Shown piece by piece: positions 31,711-38,902 of a DNA stretch of 45,187 nucleotides; the first letter of the stretch is position 1; each line of letters opens with the position of its first letter. The notes beneath the pieces were generated by a model. The model was given only the letters and a program-made list of their open reading frames with translations. It was not told where the DNA came from and made no database searches. The translations under genes and the position numbers were made by a program. Source of the stretch: a virus; the IMG/VR virus record IMGVR_UViG_3300032046_000054, positions 1 through 45,187 of that record. One strand, written 5' to 3'.

Positions 31711-32255
31711 AATTCACAATCACTGCCGGCCATTCAAACCGCGATCCAGGTGCAGTTGGTCAAGGTACCACTGAAGCAGAAGTAGTTGTTGATATGCGTA
31801 ATATCCTTGCTGGTAAGCTACGTGCGTTAGGCCATACTGTCTTTACTGACGGTGAAGGCTCAGTAAACCTTGAGCTTCGTGAAGCAATTAAGCTTATTGA
31901 TAAAAGTGATGTAGCTATTGAACTTCACTGCAATGCTTCGTTAAACTTTAAGGCTACCGGTGTGGAAGTTATCGGCTTGGATAAGGATAGAGTTCTTTGC
32001 CAACGTTTAGCTAATGCTGTTGCCACTACTTTGCGCCAGAAGACTCGTGGTGATAATGGTTATATTAGCCAAAGTCAAAGTGCATTAGGTAAGCTCGGTT
32101 ATGTGTCGGCTGGCGGTATCATCTTAGAGATGTACTTCCTCTCTAACGCAGCCGATCACATGTTCTATCAAGTGAATAAAGATAAGGTAGCTAATGCGAT
32201 TGTTCATGTATTAACTACCACTTATTCTAACCCTGCGCCTCTGCCTGTATTATAG
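31707..32255 (+). CDS. Endolysin: N-acetylmuramoyl-L-alanine amidase
   Basis: 182 aa, Amidase_3 type. Zinc ligands and catalytic residues are visible: His9 (TAGHS), Glu23/25, His74 (ELHCNA) and Glu141 (ILEMYFLSN). There is no signal peptide or wall-binding domain, so export depends on the holin. ATG 31707 overlaps the Rz stop; GTG 31701 is an alternative. It cuts the amide between MurNAc and the stem peptide. Its 3' end overlaps the convergent gene by 29 bases. Confidence 0.9.
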   Translation: MKFTITAGHSNRDPGAVGQGTTEAEVVVDMRNILAGKLRALGHTVFTDGEGSVNLELREAIKLIDKSDVAIELHCNASLNFKATGVEVIGLDKDRVLCQRLANAVATTLRQKTRGDNGYISQSQSALGKLGYVSAGGIILEMYFLSNAADHMFYQVNKDKVANAIVHVLTTTYSNPAPLPVL

Positions 32256-32643
32256 CAAGAGCCTTATAGCACTGGTCACTATCAAACCAGCTAATATGGC
32301 AGTGGTTAGTAGGTATATCCATTTTACCTGCTAGCCGCTTATACGCTTGACTCCTTGTCATATCGCCTTCCTGCCAAAGCCTATTAAAAGCAGGTTTCAC
32401 GTCCTTCCTTGCTTGCCTAGTTTCCTTATCAGCTAATGTACCGAGTGGAACAGTTGTACCTGGATGCACACCAACATAAGCGTCACAACTTGTACAAGAG
32501 TAAGCATATGGCCAACTACCATATGATCTACCATAAATCTCTTTGTTATCAACATATACCACTTTACCTGCACAATACCGACAACGTGTAGGCGTCTCAA
32601 TTATGTCTATCTTAAAGCCGGCTTTGATTAAGGCTTGCTGCAT
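32227..32643 (-). CDS. DUF3268-like zinc-finger protein
   Basis: 138 aa. CRYC (21-24) and CTSC (50-53) form a four-cysteine zinc site, followed by DAYVGVHPGTTVPLGTLADKETRQARK, the signature of DUF3268 phage proteins. ATG 32643 is preferred since GGGAG lies seven bases upstream; ATG 32649 is in frame. Last gene of the leftward early block. Biochemical role unknown. Confidence 0.75.
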   Translation of the reverse strand: MQQALIKAGFKIDIIETPTRCRYCAGKVVYVDNKEIYGRSYGSWPYAYSCTSCDAYVGVHPGTTVPLGTLADKETRQARKDVKPAFNRLWQEGDMTRSQAYKRLAGKMDIPTNHCHISWFDSDQCYKALAIIQAEAQG

Positions 32644-32899
32644 TTTCATTCTCCCAGTCTGCAACAAGCTTAACTAGTTCATTGCGGGCTTTTGCCATGT
32701 TTGCGTAGTAGTTTGATTCAGACCCACACTGAGCGGTAAGCCTGGACGGAATATGTAGAATTTTACAGCCTTGGTTAGTAATAAGCCAAGCAGACCCAAG
32801 GTTATAGGCTGTAAATAGAAAATCACCTTCATGTAGTGCCATTGTAGTATCTCCATAAATCGCCGCTATGGCATTTCTTAAGTTAAGGTAGCTAAGCAC
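32612..32899 (-). CDS. Protein of unknown function (95 aa)
   Basis: GTG 32899 has an excellent AGGAGG site eight bases upstream. An in-frame ATG at 32842 with GGAG is an alternative giving 76 aa. The C-terminal half is helical (NYYANMAKARNELVKLVADWENE). It overlaps the zinc-finger gene. No family recognised. Confidence 0.6.
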   Translation of the reverse strand: MLSYLNLRNAIAAIYGDTTMALHEGDFLFTAYNLGSAWLITNQGCKILHIPSRLTAQCGSESNYYANMAKARNELVKLVADWENENAASLNQSRL

Positions 32900-32920
32900 T
32901 AGCCTAGCCTCCTAGAAAGC

Positions 32921-32968
32921 TTACCACGGAGGTTTAGCTAGTCTCCTACGTAATTCCGCAGCTTTCAC
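32921..32968 (-). CDS. Possible 15-aa leader peptide
   Basis: GTG 32968 with GGAG nine bases upstream opens MKAAELRRRLAKPPW. It lies in the leader between the promoter at 33025-32997 and the 32899 start, with the stop about 20 bases before it. Too short to judge from sequence; may be a translated leader. Confidence 0.25.
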   Translation of the reverse strand: MKAAELRRRLAKPPW

Positions 32969-32996
32969 CAGGGTTGTCTCCGTTAAGTATGAGTTC

Positions 32997-33025
32997 ATTA
33001 TAGCACACATCACACCAAAAGTGAA
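32997..33025 (-). promoter_or_regulatory. Leftward promoter downstream of the polymerase gene
   Basis: Minus strand TTCACT (33025-33020), 17-bp spacer, TATAAT (33002-32997), then GAACTCATAC. It drives the last two early genes independently. Confidence 0.7.
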
Positions 33026-33038
33026 GCACTAAGCTGGT

Positions 33039-35027
33039 TTATATTGAGTCATATGGAACTTCCTCAGCATCACCCCAGTTTGTACCGCGATCACAAGCAA
33101 CAATAATAGGAACACTTAACCCAGAGATTGCTGTTTCCATGATGTGTCGAATCTCTTTGAATTGCTTATCTGACCAAGCTTCACATGGGTCTGACCAGTC
33201 AAGCTCATCGTGAACAGTGAGTGATGGCATCAAGTCATTGAATAAACCTGCTTCATACGCCTCCACCATACCCTTCTTCATTAAGTCTGCTGCAGAGCCT
33301 TGTAGCAGTCTGTTAACAGCTTTGTGTAGACCTACACGCTCAACACGATTACCCCACTTGGCCACTGCTTCCTCGTAAGGTAGTGGCATTTCATTTCTAC
33401 CTCCCCGTGTGGATGGAACAAACTTTGTAAATCGTGAACGTCTACCCATAACTGTTGCAATGTAGCCTTCACGTCCTGCTTGACCACCGTACTGCTCAAG
33501 TGTTGTCTTAACATACGGTAATGATTCAAAGTATGTTGCGATAAGGCTCTTACCTTCGGCTTCTGACAGACCAAGTGATAAAGCAAGCTTCGCTATACCC
33601 ATTCCGTAAACTAGGCCAAAGTTAATTGTTTTTGCTGGCTTACGCTTAAGTCCAATATGTGTAAGATCATTAATCATATCACAAACAGTCTGATGATAAT
33701 CAGCAAATGGGTCTTTGTTGAATACTGATCTTACGTGATCTGCACCTTGACCTACTGCATAGTGAGCTAAGAAACGATATTCGATAGATGAGTAGTCAAA
33801 TGCTCTCCATCCTGGGTGACCATGATCTGGAACAAAGCAGCCACGTATTAACGGGCCAAGGATAGGGTCACGGGCAGGTAAGTTTTGTAGATTAGGATCA
33901 GAAGAAGCGAATCGTCCTGATACAGTGCCGCCACTGTCACCTTTAAGCGGGTGAAATGAACCATAGACACGTCCATTGACATTTTTGGCAAGAATATAGT
34001 TATCAATAAATGTTGACCGAGCCTTTTGAACCTGCCTAACACGCATAACCTCTTTTGCTAATGGATGTTCTACTGACTTCAAGAAGTCACCAGTAAAGCT
34101 TGGTGCGCCCTTCTCTGTTCTTGGATATTGGATTGCAAACTTATCAAATGCTTTTGCTAAATATGGTCCTGAGTTTATCTTAACATTAAATCCACACTGT
34201 TGATTCAGAATTATCTGATGGTCTCTTTCAATTACAATAAGATCATCATGAGCCTTATTGGCCTTTGCTAAGTCTACCCTTACTGCCTGGTACCGCATAT
34301 CAATAAGTAATGGTATAAGTCGACACTCAAGATCATAGACTTCTAGTAAGCCTTGCCACTCAAGCTGATGGCATTGCCATCGTATAATCTCAAGAGGTAG
34401 TGTTGCATCTGACTCTGCGTAAGCACCGACTAGCTTTGGTGGACAACGCCAGATGTTCTTACGCTGCGTACCGTCTGGCTTACCTCCATAGGCATCTGCA
34501 AGCCATTCATACATCTTAGACGACTCTTTACCAAGTCCTAGATACTTCTGCCCAAGTGCTTCAAGTGCCACAGAAGCTTCTTCATCTATCAGTGCCTCAG
34601 CAAACTGTACATCATGAAGCTTACCTTTGACAAGTACACCTTCCATTCTGAGCCAACCTATATCATAGATTAAGTTAGCTCCAACCTTTACCTGGTGTGG
34701 ACGGCATAGCTGCTCACGTAACCACCTGAATACAACTATTGGGTCAAGGTTATCTTCAGTAGAGATAGAATGGCGTACGGGATAATAACACTTAAACCCA
34801 TCATCAGTAGCAATAGATACACCAACGATATGACCACGACCTCGAGCCCATCCAGGGCCAGCATCCATAAGCTCTGGGTCGTAGGTCTCAGTATCAATTG
34901 CAATTGCCTTCGCTGAAGATAAATCAGGGAAGACAGCACGTGTTTTCCAGCCAGTGCTAGGAATCGCAGGCATTGGTCGACGATTTGGTTTAATACTCTT
35001 CTCATCTTCATCCCAGAATAATCCCAT
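33039..35027 (-). CDS. DNA polymerase, family A, with 3'-5' exonuclease
   Basis: 662 aa. Exonuclease motifs: DTE (Asp45, Glu47), Asp122 in LIYDIGW, and YAESD (Tyr203, Asp207). Polymerase motifs: A, DYSSIE (411-416); B, K466TINF470GLVYG; C, HDE (606-608). No 5'-3' nuclease domain, as in T7 and other phage replicative polymerases. Phe470 occupies the position of E. coli F762. It follows the clamp-like gene by four bases, which suggests joint use at the fork. Confidence 0.95.
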   Translation of the reverse strand: MGLFWDEDEKSIKPNRRPMPAIPSTGWKTRAVFPDLSSAKAIAIDTETYDPELMDAGPGWARGRGHIVGVSIATDDGFKCYYPVRHSISTEDNLDPIVVFRWLREQLCRPHQVKVGANLIYDIGWLRMEGVLVKGKLHDVQFAEALIDEEASVALEALGQKYLGLGKESSKMYEWLADAYGGKPDGTQRKNIWRCPPKLVGAYAESDATLPLEIIRWQCHQLEWQGLLEVYDLECRLIPLLIDMRYQAVRVDLAKANKAHDDLIVIERDHQIILNQQCGFNVKINSGPYLAKAFDKFAIQYPRTEKGAPSFTGDFLKSVEHPLAKEVMRVRQVQKARSTFIDNYILAKNVNGRVYGSFHPLKGDSGGTVSGRFASSDPNLQNLPARDPILGPLIRGCFVPDHGHPGWRAFDYSSIEYRFLAHYAVGQGADHVRSVFNKDPFADYHQTVCDMINDLTHIGLKRKPAKTINFGLVYGMGIAKLALSLGLSEAEGKSLIATYFESLPYVKTTLEQYGGQAGREGYIATVMGRRSRFTKFVPSTRGGRNEMPLPYEEAVAKWGNRVERVGLHKAVNRLLQGSAADLMKKGMVEAYEAGLFNDLMPSLTVHDELDWSDPCEAWSDKQFKEIRHIMETAISGLSVPIIVACDRGTNWGDAEEVPYDSI

Positions 35028-35031
35028 GTTA

Positions 35032-35988
35032 TTAATCCAATTTTAATGCTAAAACAATAGTTCGTTTATCACTCTTAACTGATACAAACTTCTTTGTGTA
35101 AGCAAGTGACACACCTGAAGTATAAAATTGTAGCATAGTTTTCAACTGAAGGGAATGTGTAAATGCGATAATATTACCATCAAATACAATTGTTGCTTCA
35201 CTCGTACCAGCATTGAATGATGCTTTGTTTGGTTTCTCCATATTAAAATGAACACCAGTCTCACCATACGGTTTGATTTGTTCTAATACTTCTAACAATT
35301 CATCGTCAACTGGTGTATATGTTAGTTCAGGAAAGAACGCCTGTAGGTCCGGCCACGCATCGGCAAGCACCGGCGTCTGCATGTAAGAGTTGTCCGCAAA
35401 TGTAAAGGTGAGTATGTTTTTTTCGAAGGCCAAAGCGACCGGCTCACGAGCAAGCCGTGAAAGAACGGTAACACATGCCTTTGATAAGGCAACTTCGAAA
35501 GGCAGTTTAACACCAAGGAGCACTCTGACCATATACTGTGAGTCAGTAGCATAGCCAAAGTCTCCACGTAGTAGTAGCGATGTGCCCCATGACCTCGGCG
35601 CCTCTTCGGGTACAAGCTTGGCGAGCTCTTTAAGCGTTGGAAGTAAGTCACCTGACACCTGTATAAAATGAGTTGGTTGTGGAAGAATTGGTAGTTCACG
35701 ATCAAGAAATAATGGAAGCCAACTCTTAACCCGTCCAGAGGTAATAGTCAAACGTTGCTCTGTTACAGTCAGCTTAACCTTACCTTTTGCTGATGCTGCA
35801 GCTTTAATGAGTGCTTCACCTCCCACGCAGAAGTCTGGTAAGCCTGGTGCCGGTGTGGATAAGAGAACTGATCTGTAATAGCTGTAAGCTACTTCATTAC
35901 GAATAAAAAACATAGAAGCCAGGCCATCAGTACTATCTTTGAGTGGTCTGGCTTGACTGACGATCTTGCGTAGTTCATCTGCTTCCAT
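35032..35988 (-). CDS. Sliding-clamp-like protein (DnaN-like, divergent)
   Basis: 318 aa. No close family is obvious, but the layout follows DNA polymerase beta clamps: a domain ending in ALIKAAASAKGKVKLTVTEQRLTITSGRVKSWLPL, a second with DLLPTLKELAKLVPEE...GTSLLLRGDFGYATDSQYMVRV (short quotes of the pattern), and ADAWPDLQAFFPE, comparable to the FPDY element. This alternation of helix pairs and strands is that of clamp domains. Gene order, directly before DNA polymerase, fits a processivity factor. Translation start 35988 uses a ribosome site set back behind a hairpin (see 35989-36019). Confidence 0.6.
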   Translation of the reverse strand: MEADELRKIVSQARPLKDSTDGLASMFFIRNEVAYSYYRSVLLSTPAPGLPDFCVGGEALIKAAASAKGKVKLTVTEQRLTITSGRVKSWLPLFLDRELPILPQPTHFIQVSGDLLPTLKELAKLVPEEAPRSWGTSLLLRGDFGYATDSQYMVRVLLGVKLPFEVALSKACVTVLSRLAREPVALAFEKNILTFTFADNSYMQTPVLADAWPDLQAFFPELTYTPVDDELLEVLEQIKPYGETGVHFNMEKPNKASFNAGTSEATIVFDGNIIAFTHSLQLKTMLQFYTSGVSLAYTKKFVSVKSDKRTIVLALKLD

Positions 35989-36019
35989 ATTGATTAGAGG
36001 GCCGAAGCCCTCCCTCCTA
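35989..36019 (-). promoter_or_regulatory. Ribosome site separated from the start codon by a UUCG hairpin
   Basis: On the minus strand TAGGAGG (36019-36013) is followed by GAGGGC-TTCG-GCCCTC (36012-35997), then TAATCAAT and ATG 35988. Linear spacing from the Shine-Dalgarno is 24 bases, too long; with the hairpin folded it is 8, ideal. Phage T4 genes 25 and 38 are known to use such folding. Confidence 0.7.
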
Positions 36020-36271
36020 TTAAACTGCTTCGTAGGTAAACTCAAAGATATCAGGTTTGCATGGGTATAGCTCACCCTTTACACCAACGATGATATAGTC
36101 ACCTAAATTACCTTGCATTGTGCCTTCTAACGTATCAATAAATACACGCTTATTGATTGGATCATAAATAACACCATGTAGGTGTTCAGGGTTTGGATGA
36201 GGTCCATCAAATGTTTTGTCAGTAATCTTAATAGCTTCGATAATTACTGGTTTTTTACGGTATTGTTTCAT
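36020..36271 (-). CDS. Conserved phage hypothetical protein (83 aa)
   Basis: KQYRKKPVIIEAIKI at the start and GDYIIVGVKGELYPCKPDIFEFTYE at the end match a very common small phage protein family of unknown role. ATG 36271 lies two bases after the stop codon of the dCMP-type synthase gene; a longer frame from 36289 is less likely. Confidence 0.75.
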   Translation of the reverse strand: MKQYRKKPVIIEAIKITDKTFDGPHPNPEHLHGVIYDPINKRVFIDTLEGTMQGNLGDYIIVGVKGELYPCKPDIFEFTYEAV

Positions 36272-36272
36272 T

Positions 36273-37118
36273 TTACACCGCCATTTCAAATTTGTAGTAA
36301 GGGCCTTGATTTGCTTCTACAGTCCACAAATTGTGAGGTGTAAAAGACTCAAGATCTTTGTGGCCAACCTTCCATGCAATATTCACGTAGTAGGGGTAGT
36401 CCTCCTCTTCCTTATCAAAAGCAAAAGTGTCTTCAAGCATTTGCTCTGCTTGCACAACATGGTTTTCATATACATGAGTATCAGCCATGTTGAAAACCAA
36501 CTCACCGAGGCCTAGCCCAAGGATTTGAGACAACGCTACTTGTAAGAACGCATGGCCAATTAAGTCACTCGGTAAGCCTAGAATCAAGTCCACACTGCGC
36601 ATGTTCACGAGCATTGACAGCTTACCATCTTTAATAAATAACTGGAAACTGTAATAGCAAGGCGGTAAGCACATCTCATCCATTTCTGCAGGATTCCAGC
36701 ATGATACCAAAAGACGACGCGATGTTGGATTGCGCCTAGCTTCTTCAATTACTTCTTGTAGCTGGTCTACACCGTAGAAATCCCGCCATTGTGAACCGTA
36801 TACAGGACCTAAGCTATCATTACATAAATAGCCATTATACTTATTCCATGCCTTAAGGTTTGCATCCCAGAAGTTGCAGCCCCATGACTTCAATACTGCA
36901 TTATCAGTAATACCATTCATAAAGCAGTACATCTCGCCAATGGCACCAGTGATAGCTAGACGACGATGAGTAATAAGTGGAAAGCCTTCAGACCAGTCAT
37001 GTCGAATCTGAGTTGCAAACAACGCACGAGTGCCTACTTTGGTGCGATCCATACGCTTATCACCAAAACCAATAGCACGTTCAGCTAATGCAAGATACTG
37101 CTGTTCGAATTGTTTCAT
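36273..37118 (-). CDS. Thymidylate synthase family enzyme with dCMP-type active site; putative dCMP (hydroxy)methylase
   Basis: 281 aa. Thymidylate synthase fold markers: Glu62, catalytic Cys154 in LPPC, RSVD (174-177), DTHVYENH (His215, Tyr217). The residue that in thymidylate synthase is Asn (GLPFN, E. coli N177) is Asp185 here (GLPSD). Asp at this place is found in T4 dCMP hydroxymethylase, and the N-to-D change is known to switch preference from dUMP to dCMP. The enzyme thus probably makes 5-hydroxymethyl-dCMP (or 5-methyl-dCMP) from dCMP and methylene-tetrahydrofolate. The MazG-like gene overlaps its start (ATGA). Reduction to methyl versus water addition cannot be decided by eye. Confidence 0.8.
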   Translation of the reverse strand: MKQFEQQYLALAERAIGFGDKRMDRTKVGTRALFATQIRHDWSEGFPLITHRRLAITGAIGEMYCFMNGITDNAVLKSWGCNFWDANLKAWNKYNGYLCNDSLGPVYGSQWRDFYGVDQLQEVIEEARRNPTSRRLLVSCWNPAEMDEMCLPPCYYSFQLFIKDGKLSMLVNMRSVDLILGLPSDLIGHAFLQVALSQILGLGLGELVFNMADTHVYENHVVQAEQMLEDTFAFDKEEEDYPYYVNIAWKVGHKDLESFTPHNLWTVEANQGPYYKFEMAV

Positions 37119-37693
37119 AGTGATACTTCCTTCTTAGGATCAAAACCATTTGCAATAAGTACTTTATCAATATTAGGTCCAACCCAACCTGCTGGTTTAA
37201 CAATATCAAAACCATTGCCATACTTGCTTGTTTTTGGGTTGCCACGTTCTTTACGCATATTGGCTTCGTGTACTTCCAGAAACAAGTCCATAAATGGGTA
37301 GCGTAGGTAATAGCAGATACGTCCACACAGATAAAGAACCGAGACAAGGTGCTCTGTATTGATTATCTTATTTTCAATACAAAGTGTTGCAAGCGTACGC
37401 ATTGAGTCTTCTTCAGTGTAGTCGTCTGCGTAGTACACTCGGTTATCTACAAATACTGGCTGTGCTATACCAATCAAATACAATGTACCAATGGCAATGT
37501 ATAGGATATCAACAAGTGCATCTGCACGGTCATGCACAGTCTTTGCGTCAAGAAGCTCTTGACCTTCTTCAGCAAGTCGCTTGATACGCAAGTCAAGCAT
37601 ATCACCTGTTAACTCACGAGGACCGTCAATGTACTGTAGGCCAAACTTAGTGTGGAAGTCATGGATAAGAAGCAATGCGTTAATTGATGACAT
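37115..37693 (-). CDS. MazG-like nucleoside triphosphate pyrophosphohydrolase
   Basis: 192 aa. RIKRLAEEGQELLDA (Glu42, 43, 46) and DALVDILYIAIGTLYLIG (Asp58/62 region) form the all-alpha NTP pyrophosphatase site; VHEANMRKERGNPKTSKYGNG and DIVKPAGWVGP at the end are like phage members of this class. It hydrolyses (d)NTPs to NMPs. Coupled to the dCMP-type synthase, a dCTPase role feeding dCMP to it, as T4 gp56 does, is likely but inferred. Promoter at 37752-37724. Confidence 0.78.
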   Translation of the reverse strand: MSSINALLLIHDFHTKFGLQYIDGPRELTGDMLDLRIKRLAEEGQELLDAKTVHDRADALVDILYIAIGTLYLIGIAQPVFVDNRVYYADDYTEEDSMRTLATLCIENKIINTEHLVSVLYLCGRICYYLRYPFMDLFLEVHEANMRKERGNPKTSKYGNGFDIVKPAGWVGPNIDKVLIANGFDPKKEVSL

Positions 37694-37723
37694 TTAGTAT
37701 CTACTTTTCGTTAGTGTAAATAC

Positions 37724-37752
37724 ATTATAACGCACTTATACGAATTTGTAAA
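37724..37752 (-). promoter_or_regulatory. Promoter of the nucleotide/polymerase operon
   Basis: Minus strand TTTACA (37752-37747), 17-bp spacer, TATAAT (37729-37724). It lies just downstream of a terminator and 31 bases before the MazG-like start; probably drives MazG, synthase, clamp and polymerase genes. Confidence 0.75.
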
Positions 37753-37760
37753 TCCGGGAT

Positions 37761-37789
37761 AAAAAAGAAGCCCACCAGGAGGCAGGCTT
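37761..37789 (-). terminator. Intrinsic terminator of the structured RNA unit
   Basis: Minus strand AAGCC (37789-37785) pairs with GGCTT (37772-37768), with inner CC/GG pairs, followed by C and T6 (37766-37761). It ends leftward transcription before the MazG promoter. Confidence 0.7.
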
Positions 37790-37827
37790 TAAGACTACGA
37801 CAAGGAAAACTACATGCTAGTGAGACT

Positions 37828-37909
37828 CACCAACATCTGACAAGCCTGGGATCGAACCAGGGTAAGAGAACGCGTCGCTTATACCTTGTTATCTTGTCAG
37901 ATGTTGGTG
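37828..37909 (-). ncRNA. Structured RNA candidate 1: 17-bp stem enclosing a tRNA-like T-arm
   Basis: CACCAACATCTGACAAG (37828-37844) and its exact complement (37893-37909) form a 17-bp stem. Inside, the minus strand reads CCTGG-TTCGATC-CCAGG, a perfect tRNA T-stem/loop, placed directly next to the 7 bp TGACAAG/CTTGTCA as in a tRNA acceptor. Only 31 bases separate acceptor and T-arm, too few for both D- and anticodon arms, so it is not a normal tRNA. AAGGTA may be a D-loop remnant. No protein frame fits. Confidence 0.55.
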
Positions 37910-37983
37910 CTCGCTACTTTCCCGAGCTGTTCATGTTGGTGTGGGCCACAGTGTAAGCAACACCGTATCGGCACTATTGTTTT
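37910..37983. other. Linker with further hairpins between the two stems
   Basis: TGTTGGT and ACCAACA, repeated from the flanking stems, can pair across this segment, and minus-strand CCG-ATA-CGG, GTGT-TGCTT-ACAC and GTG-GCC-CAC give a cloverleaf-like set of small hairpins. These could compete with the two long stems. No gene. Confidence 0.4.
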
Positions 37984-38095
37984 ACCAACATTTCTGTATG
38001 CTAATCCACTCGTGTCGTTTGAAGCGCTCGTGGGTGGAAACCGGCACAGTGACAATTCACATATCTCTTTCGAGTTAACATACAGAAATATTGGT
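37984..38095 (-). ncRNA. Structured RNA candidate 2: 17-bp stem with 78-base loop
   Basis: ACCAACATTTCTGTATG (37984-38000) pairs with CATACAGAAATATTGGT (38079-38095); the one irregular pair is G-U on the minus strand but C-A on the plus strand, which supports minus-strand transcription. The inner CCACTCGTG/CGTGGGTGG stem, however, has its G-U pairs on the plus strand. It shares CCAA(C/T)AT with candidate 1. No protein frame. Confidence 0.5.
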
Positions 38096-38104
38096 GCTAG
38101 GTAG

Positions 38105-38137
38105 TTTATACTCCGCCTAGCCGGAGTCGCCTGTCAA
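38105..38137 (-). promoter_or_regulatory. Unusual promoter candidate with dyad in a long spacer
   Basis: Minus strand TTGACA (38137-38132), 21-bp spacer containing ACTCCG/CGGAGT, then TATAAA (38110-38105). A start near 38098 would begin exactly at the structured RNA. The spacer is too long for plain sigma70; MerR-type activators work on long, dyad-bearing spacers. Confidence 0.3.
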
Positions 38138-38140
38138 GGA

Positions 38141-38611
38141 TTAGGCTGCAGTTGTTTCATCAGCTTGGGTAGGAGCTGTAGCAGCTTGGGCAGCAGCAAC
38201 TTGCGCCTGGAGTTTAGCCAGTTTATCAGCTGCTTTCTTACCGTCTTCAATCACTTTAGCTGCTTTCTTGTCAGCACGTTCTTGTTCACGCTTTGCCTTG
38301 GCTTCTGCTTTTTCGGCGTCTTTCTTTGCCTTCTCGGTAGAAGCTGCTTTAGCCAGGGTTTTGTTGGTAGCTTTGCGCCAGTAAGTAAGCTGGCTGGAAA
38401 CAGTACCATTTGACATAGTTGTTTCAGCAGTCAACTTGGCGATAACATCGCTTGAAGTCTTACCTGATTCAACAGCCAAGTCAGCTGTGTCCCAAACCAT
38501 ACGAGCACCAGTGCCAGCAGCTGGGTAAAGAACGCCACCAACTTCTTCTTTGGTTTGACGTGATACTTGGATCTTGTGGGTAGCTTGCTCGGTAACTTGT
38601 TCTTGTGACAT
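38141..38611 (-). CDS. Protein with Lys/Ala-rich coiled coil, possible DNA-binding (156 aa)
   Basis: GGAG before ATG 38611 and its own promoter at 38682. The N-terminal 75 residues (LYPAAGTGARMVWDTADL...TMSNGTVSSQLTYWRKAT) resemble phage/plasmid proteins with a winged or AraC-like small helical domain in which TVSSQLTYWRK is a recognition-type helix. Residues 80-135 are a charged coiled coil (KKDAEKAEAKAKREQERADKK). The end is Ala/Thr rich. Probably oligomeric; function unknown. The structured RNA region forms its 3' neighbour. Confidence 0.65.
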   Translation of the reverse strand: MSQEQVTEQATHKIQVSRQTKEEVGGVLYPAAGTGARMVWDTADLAVESGKTSSDVIAKLTAETTMSNGTVSSQLTYWRKATNKTLAKAASTEKAKKDAEKAEAKAKREQERADKKAAKVIEDGKKAADKLAKLQAQVAAAQAATAPTQADETTAA

Positions 38612-38653
38612 TTGTTGCTCCAGTATTTAGTGAGGTATTTAAGTAATGAATTC

Positions 38654-38682
38654 ATTATACACAAGAACACTTCCTACGTAAA
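38654..38682 (-). promoter_or_regulatory. Promoter of the 38141-38611 gene
   Basis: Minus strand TTTACG (38682-38677), 17-bp spacer, TATAAT (38659-38654), then GAATTCATTAC. It shares TATAATGAA with several other promoters in the window. Confidence 0.75.
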
Positions 38683-38716
38683 ATCTATTTTATTGGTTTT
38701 GTACCGATACCAACTG

Positions 38717-38902
38717 TTAAAATGGTATATTCATTTCGAAGTTTTCACAACCCGATAATACAACCTTCATTGGTGGCTGAGCCTCAAATAGATCACACTT
38801 TGACAGTACTAGATTAGCGTGCATGCAATTACCACAGTTCTTAATAATTGTATACCTTAGCTCATCGATAAGTTCTAGGCTAGTCAACGTCTGTTGTGAC
38901 AT
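38717..38902 (-). CDS. Small four-cysteine protein (61 aa)
   Basis: Cys23, Cys26, Cys36 and Cys52 (NCGNCMHA...SKCDLF...SGCENFE) suggest a zinc or iron-sulphur site. A similar Cys pattern ends the exonuclease encoded at 40613-41515 (NCRTCKY...WLCDI...KPCINYE). Its start overlaps the helicase stop by 23 bases. Possibly an accessory subunit; no function known. Confidence 0.65.
   Translation of the reverse strand: MSQQTLTSLELIDELRYTIIKNCGNCMHANLVLSKCDLFEAQPPMKVVLSGCENFEMNIPF

Noticed and set aside
36273-37118. Plain thymidylate synthase
   Set aside because: The dUMP-specifying Asn is Asp185 here, as in dCMP-specific members of the family.
37820-37910. Normal tRNA gene
   Set aside because: T-arm and acceptor-like stem fit, but only 31 bases lie between them, too few for D- and anticodon arms.
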